This document shows, one piece after another, positions 8,489-16,373 of a DNA stretch of 64,000 nt. The DNA comes from Thermoleophilia bacterium (GTDB lineage Bacteria; Actinomycetota; Thermoleophilia; Gaiellales; JAICJC01), in NCBI GenBank assembly GCA_025934255.1, contig JAICYJ010000001.1:135315-199314 (forward strand), given 5' to 3'. A program made the position numbers and the translations under genes. The number at the start of each line of letters is the position of its first letter. Position 1 is the stretch's first letter. The notes under the pieces were generated by a model, which was given only the letters and a program-made list of their open reading frames with translations, did not search any database and was not told the origin of the DNA.

Positions 8489-8593
8489 ATGATGAAGTCC
8501 CAGACAGTGTCGACGACCGTGGCGATCGCGCCGCCCGCCGGCATGCGAAAGTTGAGCGGCACGATGGCGGTTCGCCGCATCGTTCCGCGCTGA
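8489..8593 (+). CDS. Possible 34-residue basic peptide
   Basis: A small frame starting ATG ATG AAG, preceded 8 bases away by GAAGGGGG, a good ribosome site. The product has no membrane segment or known motif; it contains MRKLSGTMAVRRIVPR and is strongly basic. It lies in the 270 bp gap between the divergent DUF294 and Thr/Val-rich protein genes. I cannot tell whether it is translated; homologues in related genomes would decide. Confidence 0.3.
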   Translation: MMKSQTVSTTVAIAPPAGMRKLSGTMAVRRIVPR

Positions 8594-8632
8594 GAGCGGG
8601 GGCCGAGCTTGGGTCGCGCACGGGGGACGTGC

Positions 8633-8638
8633 TAGCGT
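8633..8638 (+). promoter_or_regulatory. Predicted -10 box of the Thr/Val-rich protein gene
   Basis: TAGCGT, 6 nt before the GTG start at 8645. There is no Shine-Dalgarno sequence, so a leaderless transcript is likely. Confidence 0.45.
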
Positions 8639-8644
8639 CAACCC

Positions 8645-9142
8645 GTGCGCGATTCCAGATATCACGGCGGTTTCGACCATCCCGTCCGAGCATTCCTGAT
8701 CGGCGTCACGCTGCTGGTGCTGCTGTTCGGAGGGTTCGCGGTCGGAATCGAGGCGGGCAAGAACCCGATCGAGCAGACGCGTGCGGCCGTCCGCGTCGTG
8801 ACCACGAAGGGCCACGTTCGGACGATCAAGGTCGTGGAGCCCGTCGTGCGCACCGTGATCAACGGCCACACCAGCGTGGTCAGGCTGCCCGGAACGGTGC
8901 ACCGGCAGGTGGTCGGCGGCAAGACGGTCTACATCTTTCGCGGTAGTGTGATCGACCCCGCCTCAACCGCCGACACCAGCCTCACCAACAGCGCCACGAC
9001 CTTCTTTATTCCGACAACGGTGACGGAACCTGTAACGGTGACCGACACGGCGCCCGCGTCGACCGTGACGGTGACGGTGACGGAGACCGCACCGCCGCCG
9101 TCGTCGACCGACTCCTCCGGCACCACCCAGACCGGTCCCTGA
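8645..9142 (+). CDS. Single-pass membrane or secreted protein with Thr/Val-rich tail
   Basis: 165 residues from a GTG start. One hydrophobic segment near residues 15-35 (AFLIGVTLLVLLFGGFAVG) follows a short charged N-terminus, fitting a signal anchor. The middle (residues 45-100) is strand-like and Val-rich (KGHVRTIKVVEPVVRTVING). The last 45 residues are low-complexity Thr/Val/Ser/Pro with TVTV repeats (TVTEPVTVTD, STVTVTVTETAPP). Such tails are common in cell-surface proteins of actinobacteria. I do not recognise a family. It stands alone between divergent and convergent neighbours. Confidence 0.65.
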   Translation: MRDSRYHGGFDHPVRAFLIGVTLLVLLFGGFAVGIEAGKNPIEQTRAAVRVVTTKGHVRTIKVVEPVVRTVINGHTSVVRLPGTVHRQVVGGKTVYIFRGSVIDPASTADTSLTNSATTFFIPTTVTEPVTVTDTAPASTVTVTVTETAPPPSSTDSSGTTQTGP

Positions 9143-9367
9143 CCCGCCGGCGGCTACGTGCCAACCTTGCCACGACCTGTTGCGGGTTTCCCCGCGACCT
9201 TCGTCGACGGCGAAGCGGTGTTTGACTCCAACAGTTAGGCTTTTCGCTTAGCTGAGCCAATCGCCAGTCACAACGGGCGTGACACCCGTCAAGAATGGGT
9301 GCCGGAATGCCGCGGCGGCCAGGTGTTTGACACCAGCTCCGCGCCCGTGGGGAGCCTTTCGCAGCTC
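9143..9367 (+). other. Convergent intergenic region, no gene seen
   Basis: Between the stops of the Thr/Val-rich gene and the zinc peptidase gene. It holds a short hairpin at 9199-9215 (CTTCG/CGAAG) that could act as a weak terminator, and the inverted repeat GGTGT-TTG-ACACC near 9323-9335. No credible reading frame or RNA gene is visible. Confidence 0.5.
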
Positions 9368-9961
9368 CTACGGGCGGTAGGCGTGGAGCTCGGGGCCGTG
9401 GCGCTTGAGCCAGGCCTGCGCGACGCGGCGGGACGGGTAGGCCTCGTCCACCAGCTGCCAGAAGCGACGCGAATGGTTCATCTGGTGGAGGTGGCACAGC
9501 TCGTGGACGACCACGTAGTCGGCGACCCAGGCAGGCGCCATCACCAGCCGCCACGAGAACGAGAGCGTGCCGCGGGTCGAGCACGAGCCCCAGCGTGAGC
9601 GTGGGTCGCCGACCCGGATCCGCGACCAGCCGCTGACCTCGAGCCGGGCCGCCTCGCGCTCGACCGTCTCGGTCAGCATCCCCCGCGCCTGCCGCCGGTA
9701 CCAGGCCGCCAGGTCGCCCGCGAGAACCGGCCGCGGCTCCCCGCCCAGCCAGGCAACGCCGTCGCGCTGCAGGCCCAGCGAGGGCTCCGGCTCGGCCGCC
9801 CGCCGCCGCTCGATCCATTCCCGGTGCTCCGCCACGAAGCCGTCGATCCACGCAGCCGAGGTGCCCGGCGGCACCACCACCTCGACCGGCTGGTTCGGCG
9901 CCACCACGATCCGCGCCCGGCGCACGCGGCTCGACTCGCGGATCAGGAGAGGCGGCGTCAT
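9368..9961 (-). CDS. YgjP/SprT-like zinc metallopeptidase (DUF45)
   Basis: 197 residues. The zinc-binding site is VVHELCHLHQMNHSRRFW near residues 150-167: HExxH followed by a third His. It is preceded by the family motif WGSCSTRGTLSFSWRL. The N-terminal half is a small beta domain (VRRARIVVAPNQPVEVVVPPG) as in YgjP proteins. No export signal is present, so it should be cytosolic. Substrates of this family are largely unknown. ATG 9961 is supported by TAGTCT 6 nt upstream. The gene diverges from an MFS gene, and the two promoters occupy a 28 bp gap. Confidence 0.88.
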   Translation of the reverse strand: MTPPLLIRESSRVRRARIVVAPNQPVEVVVPPGTSAAWIDGFVAEHREWIERRRAAEPEPSLGLQRDGVAWLGGEPRPVLAGDLAAWYRRQARGMLTETVEREAARLEVSGWSRIRVGDPRSRWGSCSTRGTLSFSWRLVMAPAWVADYVVVHELCHLHQMNHSRRFWQLVDEAYPSRRVAQAWLKRHGPELHAYRP

Positions 9962-9967
9962 CGCTCG

Positions 9968-9983
9968 AGACTACCCATAGACT
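9968..9983. promoter_or_regulatory. Back-to-back -10 boxes of a divergent gene pair
   Basis: AGACTA at 9968-9973 reads TAGTCT on the minus strand, 6 nt from ATG 9961. TAGACT at 9978-9983 on the plus strand is 6 nt from ATG 9990. Both transcripts would begin at or next to the start codon. Confidence 0.6.
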
Positions 9984-9989
9984 CGGCCG

Positions 9990-11132
9990 ATGCGACGGCT
10001 CCTGATCCTGCTCTACGCGCTGATCTTCGTGGACGAGGTGGTGCTGGTGTCGCTGGTGCCGCTGCTGCCGTCCTACCGCGACGCCTTCTCCCTGTCGGGT
10101 TTCGAGTCGGGAGTCGCCCTCTCGGCGGCGAGCCTGGCGATCGTCGCCGGTGCCATCCCCGGTGGAGTCGCCGGCGACCGGCTCGGCCACCGCCGCGTCA
10201 CGCTCGCGGCCGGCCTGCTGCTGGCCGGATCCTGCCTCGGCCAGGGCCTCGCCGTCGGCCTCTGGACGCTGGTCGCGGCCCGGCTCGCCTTTGGCGTCGC
10301 CTCGGCCGTGATCTGGTCGGCCGGCCTGTCGTGGCTGTCCGACTCCGCGGGCGAGGATCGGCCGGGAGCCGTCGGCGCCGTGATCGCGGTGGCGGGCCTG
10401 GGCGGGATGGTCGGCCCGGTCTTCGCCGGCGTCCTGGCCGATCGTGTCAGCCGTGGTGCGCCGTTCCTGATCCTGGCCGCCGTTACGCTGGGGCTGGTGG
10501 TCGCGCTCGCCTTCGCCGAGCACGGCAGCGAGGGCCGACACGAGCAGCAGCTGCGGCTGAGCGCCGCGCTCGGCCTGGCCCGCCGCAACCCGCTGATCGC
10601 GGGCGCCGTCACCCTGATGCTGCTGGGCGGCTTCTCGGACGGCGTCGTGTTCCTGGTCGCCCCGGCCCAGCTCAGCGACGCCGGCCGCTCGACCGCCACC
10701 ATCGGGCTGATCCTCTCGATCGGCTCGGCCGTGTTCATCGCCTGCAGCGCGCTGGCGGCGCGCACCGGCAGGTGGACGGTGACCCTGGTCGCGGGCGCCA
10801 TCTGCACCGCCCTCTCGGCCCTGGTGCTGCTGCCGGTGCTCGGCACCAGCACGTCGGCGGTCGTGGCCGGCATGCTGATCGTGCGCGCCGCCCCGCTCGG
10901 CTTCATGTACGCGGTTGCGCTGCCGCTGGGCGTCCGCGGCGCGCGCAACGCCGGGATCGGCGTCGGCGCCGTCAACGGCATGACCGCCTTCGCCTGGGGC
11001 GCCGCCAGCTTCGGCGGCGCGATCGTCGCCGGCGCCGGCCTCGACCAGCCCGGCCCGAGCGCCGTCTACGGCTTCCTGACGGCCTGCTGCCTGGCCGCCA
11101 CGGCCTATCTGCTGGCGCTACGCCGCCGCTAG
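9990..11132 (+). CDS. MFS transporter
   Basis: 380 residues with about 12 transmembrane helices. The helix 2-3 loop signature reads GGVAGDRLGHRRVTLAAG, diagnostic of the major facilitator superfamily. The second half includes GAAVNGM-like small-residue helices (GIGVGAVNGMTAFAWGAASFGG). It is nearest in style to the multidrug or sugar efflux groups, but nothing indicates substrate. The start ATG follows a leaderless-type promoter. A hairpin after the stop probably ends transcription before the MMPL gene. Confidence 0.85.
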   Translation: MRRLLILLYALIFVDEVVLVSLVPLLPSYRDAFSLSGFESGVALSAASLAIVAGAIPGGVAGDRLGHRRVTLAAGLLLAGSCLGQGLAVGLWTLVAARLAFGVASAVIWSAGLSWLSDSAGEDRPGAVGAVIAVAGLGGMVGPVFAGVLADRVSRGAPFLILAAVTLGLVVALAFAEHGSEGRHEQQLRLSAALGLARRNPLIAGAVTLMLLGGFSDGVVFLVAPAQLSDAGRSTATIGLILSIGSAVFIACSALAARTGRWTVTLVAGAICTALSALVLLPVLGTSTSAVVAGMLIVRAAPLGFMYAVALPLGVRGARNAGIGVGAVNGMTAFAWGAASFGGAIVAGAGLDQPGPSAVYGFLTACCLAATAYLLALRRR

Positions 11133-11145
11133 CCCCCCGGTCGGC

Positions 11146-11163
11146 GGTGCGGATTACCGCACC
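11146..11163 (+). terminator. Hairpin after the MFS gene
   Basis: GGTGCGG-ATTA-CCGCACC is a perfect 7-bp stem with a 4-base loop, 14 bases after the stop. There is no T-run, as is common in high-GC actinobacteria. It could alternatively be an operator for the downstream MMPL gene. Confidence 0.4.
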
Positions 11164-11249
11164 TGCGGACACCTGCTCTCCGCATGTCGCAGAGCGCGCC
11201 CTTCGGTCAGGCTGCCGGCAGTCAATCCAATCCGAAGGGATTCTCAGTC

Positions 11250-13661
11250 ATGTCTTTCAGTCCACCACGCAAGAACCTGGCCGCCCGGATGGGCGGCTGG
11301 AGTGCCAAGCACCGTTGGACGGCCTTGGGACTCTGGATCGTGTTCGTGATCGCCGCGGTTGCGATCGGAATCGCAGTCGGGCAGGTCAACGTCTCGAACG
11401 CCCGCCTCGGCGACGGTGAGTCGGGGCACATCAACCGCGTCATCGACGACGCCAACTTCACATCGCACGCGCACGAGATGGTGCTCGTGCAGTCACAGAA
11501 CCTGACCGCGAAGGACGCCGCGTTCCGCTCGGGCGTCACCAGCGTGATCGCCAAGGTCGGCAGCTACGACCAGGTGATCAAGGTCGAGAACCCGTACTCG
11601 AAGGCCTATCCGGGCCAGATCACCAAGGACGGGCACTCGGCGCTGGTGCGGTTCCAGATCTCGGGCGACAGCGAGACCGCTCCTGATCGCATCCAGCCGG
11701 TGATGGACGGTGTCGCGTCGCTGCGCGCCGCCAACCCGGATCTCTCGATCCGCGAGTTCGGCGAGGCATCGGCCACGCACGTCCTCAACGACAAGATCAA
11801 CGCCGACTTCGCAAACGCCCGCAACGTCTCCCTGCCGCTGACCATGATCATCCTGTTGATCGCGTTCGGCGCGCTGGTTGCGGCCGGTATCCCGGTGCTG
11901 CTGGCGTTCTCGGCGGTGCTGGCCACGTTCGGCCTGAACTCGATCGTCAGCCACGTGATTCCAACGGTCGACGTCGCCCAGGAGGTCATCCTGATGATCG
12001 GCATGGCGGTCGGCGTCGACTACTCGCTGTTCTACCTGCAGCGGGAGCGGCGCGAGCGACTGGCCACCAAGCCGGCCGACACGGCCGCGATCTCAGCGGC
12101 CAAGCAGGCGCTGCGGGCCGTCAAGCGCTCCGGCGACGCCGAGGCTGTCGTCTCGGCCAAGCAGTCGGTGCGCGAAGCAAAGCAGCAGTCCATGCAGAAT
12201 CGCCGCAGCGCGCTCGAGATGGCAGCGTCCACCTCGGGTCAGGCGGTGCTGATCTCCGGCTTCACGGTCATGATCGCGATGGCGGGCATGCTGATCTCCG
12301 GCGATGCCACGTTCGTGGCGCTGGGGGTTGCCTCCATGCTGGTCGTGGCGGCCGCCATGGTCGGTTCCCTGACCGGCCTGCCGGCCGTGCTGTCGCTGCT
12401 GGGCGACCGCGTCGAGCGTGGGCGCGTGCTGTCCTGGTTCACCTATCCCGTTCGCAAGGCTGCGGGTACCGGTAACCGTGTCTCCACTCGCTCCGCGTCC
12501 GGCCAGGGCCGGATCTGGGCGACCATCCTCGACCGAGTGCTGCGTCGCCCGGTCGTGGCCGTGGTCGTCGCCGGTGGCCTGCTGGTCGCGCTGGCGCTCC
12601 CGGCTCTGACCATCAAGACCGAGACGCCGACGTTCAAGTTCCTTCCCCCCAACCTGGAGGTTGTGAAGACGTACAACGCAGTCCAGAAGGCCTTCCCCGG
12701 CAAGGGCGATCCGGCCACCGTCGCGTTCAAGACCGGCAATGTCAACTCTCCTGAGGCGCGGCAGGCGATCGCCGACTTCAAGAAGGCGGCCGTCGCCACC
12801 GGGCAGGTCAACCTGCCGATCGACGTCACCACCAACCCGGCCGGCACCGTGGCCGTGATGACGGTGCCGATCCAGGGCGACGGCGCCAACGCCGCCTCCC
12901 AGCAGGCCGTCCGCACGCTTCGCGACCGGGTGATCCCGGCCACGATCGGACGCGACCTGCCCGGCGCCGACGTCGGCGTCACCGGTGATACCGCCTCGTC
13001 GATGGACTTCAACAGCCTGATGAAGGTGCGCACCCCGATCGTGTTCGCGTTCGTGCTGGGGCTGGCGTTCCTGCTGATGCTGGTGACGTTCCGGTCGATC
13101 GTGATCCCGATCAAGGCGATCCTGCTGAACCTGCTGTCGGTGGGCGCCGCGTACGGGGTGCTGGTGCTGATCTTCCAGCACGGCATCGGCCAGTCGCTGC
13201 TCGGGTTCCACTCGACCGGCACCATCGCCAACTGGCTGCCGCTGTTCCTGTTCGTGATCCTGTTCGGGCTCTCGATGGACTACCACGTGTTCATCCTGAG
13301 CCGGGTCAAGGAGCTGGTGGACAACGGCATGGCGACCGAGGATGCCGTCACCGAGGGCATCAAGGACACGGCCGGCACGGTCACCAGCGCGGCGATCGTG
13401 ATGGTCGGGGTGTTCGGCCTGTTCGCCACGCTGTCGGTGCTCGACGTCAAGCAGCTGGGCGTGGGCGCGGCGGCGGCGGTGCTGATCGACGCCACCGTGA
13501 TCCGGGGCGTGCTGCTTCCGGCCACCATGAAGCTGCTGGGCGATTGGAACTGGTACCTGCCCAGCTGGCTGGAGTGGCTGCCGACGCTGACCTCGCACGG
13601 CTCGGTCGCGCCGGACAGCGGTACCCGCAGCCCGATCGACGGCGAGCCGGTCACGGCCTAG
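11250..13661 (+). CDS. MMPL/RND-type membrane exporter
   Basis: 803 residues from ATG 11250, preceded by GAAGGGA at good spacing; this gene has a conventional ribosome site. There are two MMPL repeats, each with an N-terminal helix, an extracytoplasmic domain (residues about 45-190 and 470-590) and a cluster of five helices. Conserved segments include MIGMAVGVDYSLFYLQRERR and the equivalent FGLSMDYHVFILSRVKE in the second half; the paired Asp-Tyr residues relay protons. A Lys/Arg/Ala-rich cytoplasmic insertion (residues about 280-335) separates helices of the first half and looks helical. Relatives export lipids or peptidic metabolites. The substrate is unknown. Confidence 0.92.
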   Translation: MSFSPPRKNLAARMGGWSAKHRWTALGLWIVFVIAAVAIGIAVGQVNVSNARLGDGESGHINRVIDDANFTSHAHEMVLVQSQNLTAKDAAFRSGVTSVIAKVGSYDQVIKVENPYSKAYPGQITKDGHSALVRFQISGDSETAPDRIQPVMDGVASLRAANPDLSIREFGEASATHVLNDKINADFANARNVSLPLTMIILLIAFGALVAAGIPVLLAFSAVLATFGLNSIVSHVIPTVDVAQEVILMIGMAVGVDYSLFYLQRERRERLATKPADTAAISAAKQALRAVKRSGDAEAVVSAKQSVREAKQQSMQNRRSALEMAASTSGQAVLISGFTVMIAMAGMLISGDATFVALGVASMLVVAAAMVGSLTGLPAVLSLLGDRVERGRVLSWFTYPVRKAAGTGNRVSTRSASGQGRIWATILDRVLRRPVVAVVVAGGLLVALALPALTIKTETPTFKFLPPNLEVVKTYNAVQKAFPGKGDPATVAFKTGNVNSPEARQAIADFKKAAVATGQVNLPIDVTTNPAGTVAVMTVPIQGDGANAASQQAVRTLRDRVIPATIGRDLPGADVGVTGDTASSMDFNSLMKVRTPIVFAFVLGLAFLLMLVTFRSIVIPIKAILLNLLSVGAAYGVLVLIFQHGIGQSLLGFHSTGTIANWLPLFLFVILFGLSMDYHVFILSRVKELVDNGMATEDAVTEGIKDTAGTVTSAAIVMVGVFGLFATLSVLDVKQLGVGAAAAVLIDATVIRGVLLPATMKLLGDWNWYLPSWLEWLPTLTSHGSVAPDSGTRSPIDGEPVTA

Positions 13662-13676
13662 CGTCCGCCGGTGCAG

Positions 13677-13710
13677 AGGCCCGGTCGCTCCTTCGGGGCG
13701 GCCGGGCCTT
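13677..13710 (+). terminator. Terminator after the MMPL gene
   Basis: AGGCCCGG pairs with CCGGGCCT across an 17-base loop that itself contains GC/GC pairs, followed by TTCG rather than a T-run. It lies 15 bases after the MMPL stop and before the PAP2 fusion gene. Confidence 0.6.
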
Positions 13711-13798
13711 CGTGCGCGTGATCCCCGGGGGGATAACCGCACCCATCCTTCAGGCAAACCGTATCGAGCCGGGACGCCGCTGGTGACACGCTGCAGGC

Positions 13799-15574
13799 AT
13801 GATCCTCGCAGCACCAACCCAGCGCCCGATCAGCTCGATCGTCAACCGCATCGGTGCCTGGCTGCCCCGTGGATGGGGCGACCTGGCCCGCCAGCTGGCG
13901 ATCTTCGCGCTGTTCGACCTGCTCTACGAGACGACGCGCACGCTGGCCGTCGGTGACCGCGCGGTCGCGCTTCGCCACGCCAACGACATCGTCTCGGCCG
14001 AGCGCTCGCTGGGGATCTTCCACGAGCTCGACGTCCAGCACTTCGCGGCCACGTCGCCGCACTTCGTGCAGGCGGTCGCCAACTGGACGTACTTCAACTG
14101 CCAGTTCACGATCAGCTTCGGGTTCCTGTTCTGGGTCTACCTGCGGCGCAATCACGCGTTCCCGCTGGTGCGCAACGTGTTCATCGTTGCCAACGCGATC
14201 GGCCTGGCCGCCTACACGCTCTACCCGGCGGCCCCGCCGCGGATGCTGGGCTCGCTCGGCTTCGTGGATACGCTCAACGAGACGGCCGTCAACCACCACT
14301 CCGGCCTGATCGCCTCGCTGTCCAACCCGTACGCGGCGATGCCCAGCCTGCACACCGCCTACGCCCTGATCGTCGGCAGCTCCGCCGTCCTGCTCGTCCG
14401 CACCCGGGTGCTGCGCGTGCTGTGGGCCTTCTACCCGGCGCTGGTCGTGTTCTCGATCGTGGCCACCGCCAACCACTTCTTCCTCGACGCGGCCGGCGGC
14501 GCCGGCGTGGCGATGCTCGCCGCGCTCGCCGTCTACGCGGCCCACACGCGCAGCCGGCGCCTTGCGGCTGTGCTGGTGGCGGCGCCGGTCGCGTCGTTCC
14601 TGGTCTACCGCTTCGCCGGCCGCGCCGGCCAGGCCGCCGACACGCTGGCGGCCGTGGCCCTGGGCACGCTGGCGCTGGCGATGGCCGCCAACCTGGTGTC
14701 GGTCTGGCTGAAGGCCGCCGTCTGGCGCCGCACCCTGGACGCGGTCGACGACGCCCCCCGGCTGACGACGCGCGACCTGCTGCCCAGCGTCTTCATCGGC
14801 TTCCTGTTCAACACGGTGCTCGTCGCCCGGCTGGGCGAGCTGGTGCGGGTGGCGGTGCTGACCCGCCGCATCCGCCGCTCAGGATCGCAGCTGCCGGTGA
14901 CCGCGGTCGCCGGCACGCTGGTGGCCGAACAGATCGTGCTCGGCGCGGCGCTGGTGCTGATCGGCGCGGGACTGGCGCTGACGATCGTCGACCTGCCCGC
15001 GTGGGCCGACTCGACGCTGATGGTTCTCGGCGCCCTGACCGGTGGCGCCGTGATCGCCGGGATCCTCGCCAGGCGCGCACAGCCGACCTTTCCCTCTCGG
15101 CTCACGCGCCTGGCGGGCCCGGCACGGGAGCTGCGCCGGAGCCTGCGGATCATGCGCGATCCCCGGCGCCTGGCCGCCGCGCTGGCTCTGGGTGTCGGCT
15201 CGTGGGCGGCGCAGATCGCCGGCATCTACTGGACGCTCGACGCGTTCGGCCTGCCCCATACGATCACCTCGGCCTCGGCCGTGTTCATGGTGTCCACGCT
15301 GGTCGGCGTGGTGCCGCTGATGCCCGGCAACGTGGGCGTCTTCCAGCTGGCGGTGGCGGGCGTTCTGGTCTCGTCGTTCGGGATCTCGGCCGCCTCCGGC
15401 GCCGCGTTTGCGATCGGCCTGCAGGCCACCGAAGTCTTGCTGGGTGCCGGAATCGGGGCGCTGTTCCTGCTGGCCGAGGGCGCCTCCTTCACCGAGCTGC
15501 GCCGGGCCGCTCCGGCCGCGGCGGCCGTCACGCCGTGCGAGGCGGACGACCGGCAGCTGGCCTACGCTGCCTAG
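13799..15574 (+). CDS. PAP2 phosphatase/inositolphosphotransferase-like domain fused to a UPF0104 (LPG-synthase-type) membrane domain
   Basis: 591 residues, two membrane modules. Residues about 60-255 form a PAP2-type enzyme: MPSLHTAYA carries the PS-x-H motif and NHFFLDAAGG the H-x3-D motif, as in Aur1/Ipt1-like inositolphosphotransferases. Residues about 285-565 are an UPF0104/AglD-like domain of eight or so helices (FIGFLFNTVLVARLGELVRV, LVGVVPLMPGNVGVFQLAVAG), the membrane part of lysylphosphatidylglycerol synthases and a flippase-like family. Together they suggest synthesis or transfer of a membrane lipid head group or polyprenyl-linked sugar followed by translocation; this is inference. 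No ribosome site or leaderless promoter is clear at ATG 13799. The amidase gene follows with no gap. Confidence 0.85.
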   Translation: MILAAPTQRPISSIVNRIGAWLPRGWGDLARQLAIFALFDLLYETTRTLAVGDRAVALRHANDIVSAERSLGIFHELDVQHFAATSPHFVQAVANWTYFNCQFTISFGFLFWVYLRRNHAFPLVRNVFIVANAIGLAAYTLYPAAPPRMLGSLGFVDTLNETAVNHHSGLIASLSNPYAAMPSLHTAYALIVGSSAVLLVRTRVLRVLWAFYPALVVFSIVATANHFFLDAAGGAGVAMLAALAVYAAHTRSRRLAAVLVAAPVASFLVYRFAGRAGQAADTLAAVALGTLALAMAANLVSVWLKAAVWRRTLDAVDDAPRLTTRDLLPSVFIGFLFNTVLVARLGELVRVAVLTRRIRRSGSQLPVTAVAGTLVAEQIVLGAALVLIGAGLALTIVDLPAWADSTLMVLGALTGGAVIAGILARRAQPTFPSRLTRLAGPARELRRSLRIMRDPRRLAAALALGVGSWAAQIAGIYWTLDAFGLPHTITSASAVFMVSTLVGVVPLMPGNVGVFQLAVAGVLVSSFGISAASGAAFAIGLQATEVLLGAGIGALFLLAEGASFTELRRAAPAAAAVTPCEADDRQLAYAA

Positions 15575-16363
15575 ATGGTTCGAACAATCGGCTGGGGTGT
15601 GGCGGCCGTGGTCAGCGCGGTGATCCTGACGGTCGCCGGCTGCGCCGCCGCTGGCGGAGCCAGCAGTGCGACGTCGTCGACATCGCCGCCGCCGTCGGCC
15701 GCGGGCACCAGGCCGCCCCCGACCACCACCACGATCACCGACCCCGTGCCGACCACCACCGCGCCGCCGCCGGCACCGCCGCGGCCGTCGGCGCCGAAGC
15801 CGGCGATCACCCAGGACCGCATCAGCTACGGCGCGAAGCGACGCGCCGAGATGGCCGGCTACGCGTACCGCCACTACGGGGTGCGCAGCTTCCGTCTGCA
15901 CCCGAAGCTGATCGTCTTGCACTTCACCGACAGCGGGCCGGGCTCCTACCCCGGCGTGCACGCGCTGTTCAACGCCAACGCGCCCAACGGCGGCGAGCTG
16001 CCCGGCGTCTGTGCGCACTACGTGGTCGACCAGGACGGCACCATCTACCAGCAGGTGCCGCTCGACATCATGTGCCGGCATGCGATCGGCGTCAACGACC
16101 ACGCGATCGGCATCGAGATGATCCAGCAGCAGGGCATCTCGTCGCACTGGGCCGACCAGCAGATCCTGCACCGCCGCCCCCAGATCCGCAGCGTGCTGGC
16201 GCTGGTGCGCTGGCTGCAGGGCCGCTTCCACATCGCCCAGAAGAACGTGATCGGCCACTCGATGGCCAACGACTCGCCCTTGTTCCATGACCGCGAAGGC
16301 TGGCGCAACGACCACACCGACTGGCAGGCGCAGGACGTGCGTGAGCTGAGGCGGCGCCTGTAG
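15575..16363 (+). CDS. Lipoprotein N-acetylmuramoyl-L-alanine amidase (Amidase_2)
   Basis: 262 residues. The N-terminal signal has a lipobox, LTVAGC, with the Cys at about residue 23. A Ser/Thr/Pro linker follows (about 25-75, PTTTTITDPVPTTTAPPP). The amidase_2/PGRP domain spans about 85-260: first zinc His in LIVLHFTDSG, then HAIGIEMIQ and IGHSMANDSPLFHD, which keep the zinc ligands H...H and an acidic residue. It should cleave peptidoglycan stem peptides or cell-wall fragments at the outer face of the membrane. Its ATG directly follows the stop of the PAP2 fusion gene, so the two are probably one transcript and may share a cell-envelope role. Confidence 0.87.
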   Translation: MVRTIGWGVAAVVSAVILTVAGCAAAGGASSATSSTSPPPSAAGTRPPPTTTTITDPVPTTTAPPPAPPRPSAPKPAITQDRISYGAKRRAEMAGYAYRHYGVRSFRLHPKLIVLHFTDSGPGSYPGVHALFNANAPNGGELPGVCAHYVVDQDGTIYQQVPLDIMCRHAIGVNDHAIGIEMIQQQGISSHWADQQILHRRPQIRSVLALVRWLQGRFHIAQKNVIGHSMANDSPLFHDREGWRNDHTDWQAQDVRELRRRL

Positions 16364-16366
16364 CCT
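16361..16366 (+). promoter_or_regulatory. Predicted -10 box of glpK
   Basis: TAGCCT, whose first three bases are the stop codon of the amidase gene, lies 7 nt before GTG 16374. Confidence 0.45.
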
Positions 16367-16373
16367 GAGCGGC

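Noticed and set aside
12093..13817. 574-codon minus-strand frame opposite the MMPL gene
   Set aside because: His/Gln/Arg-rich low-complexity translation typical of antisense reading in GC-rich genes; the MMPL protein explains the region.
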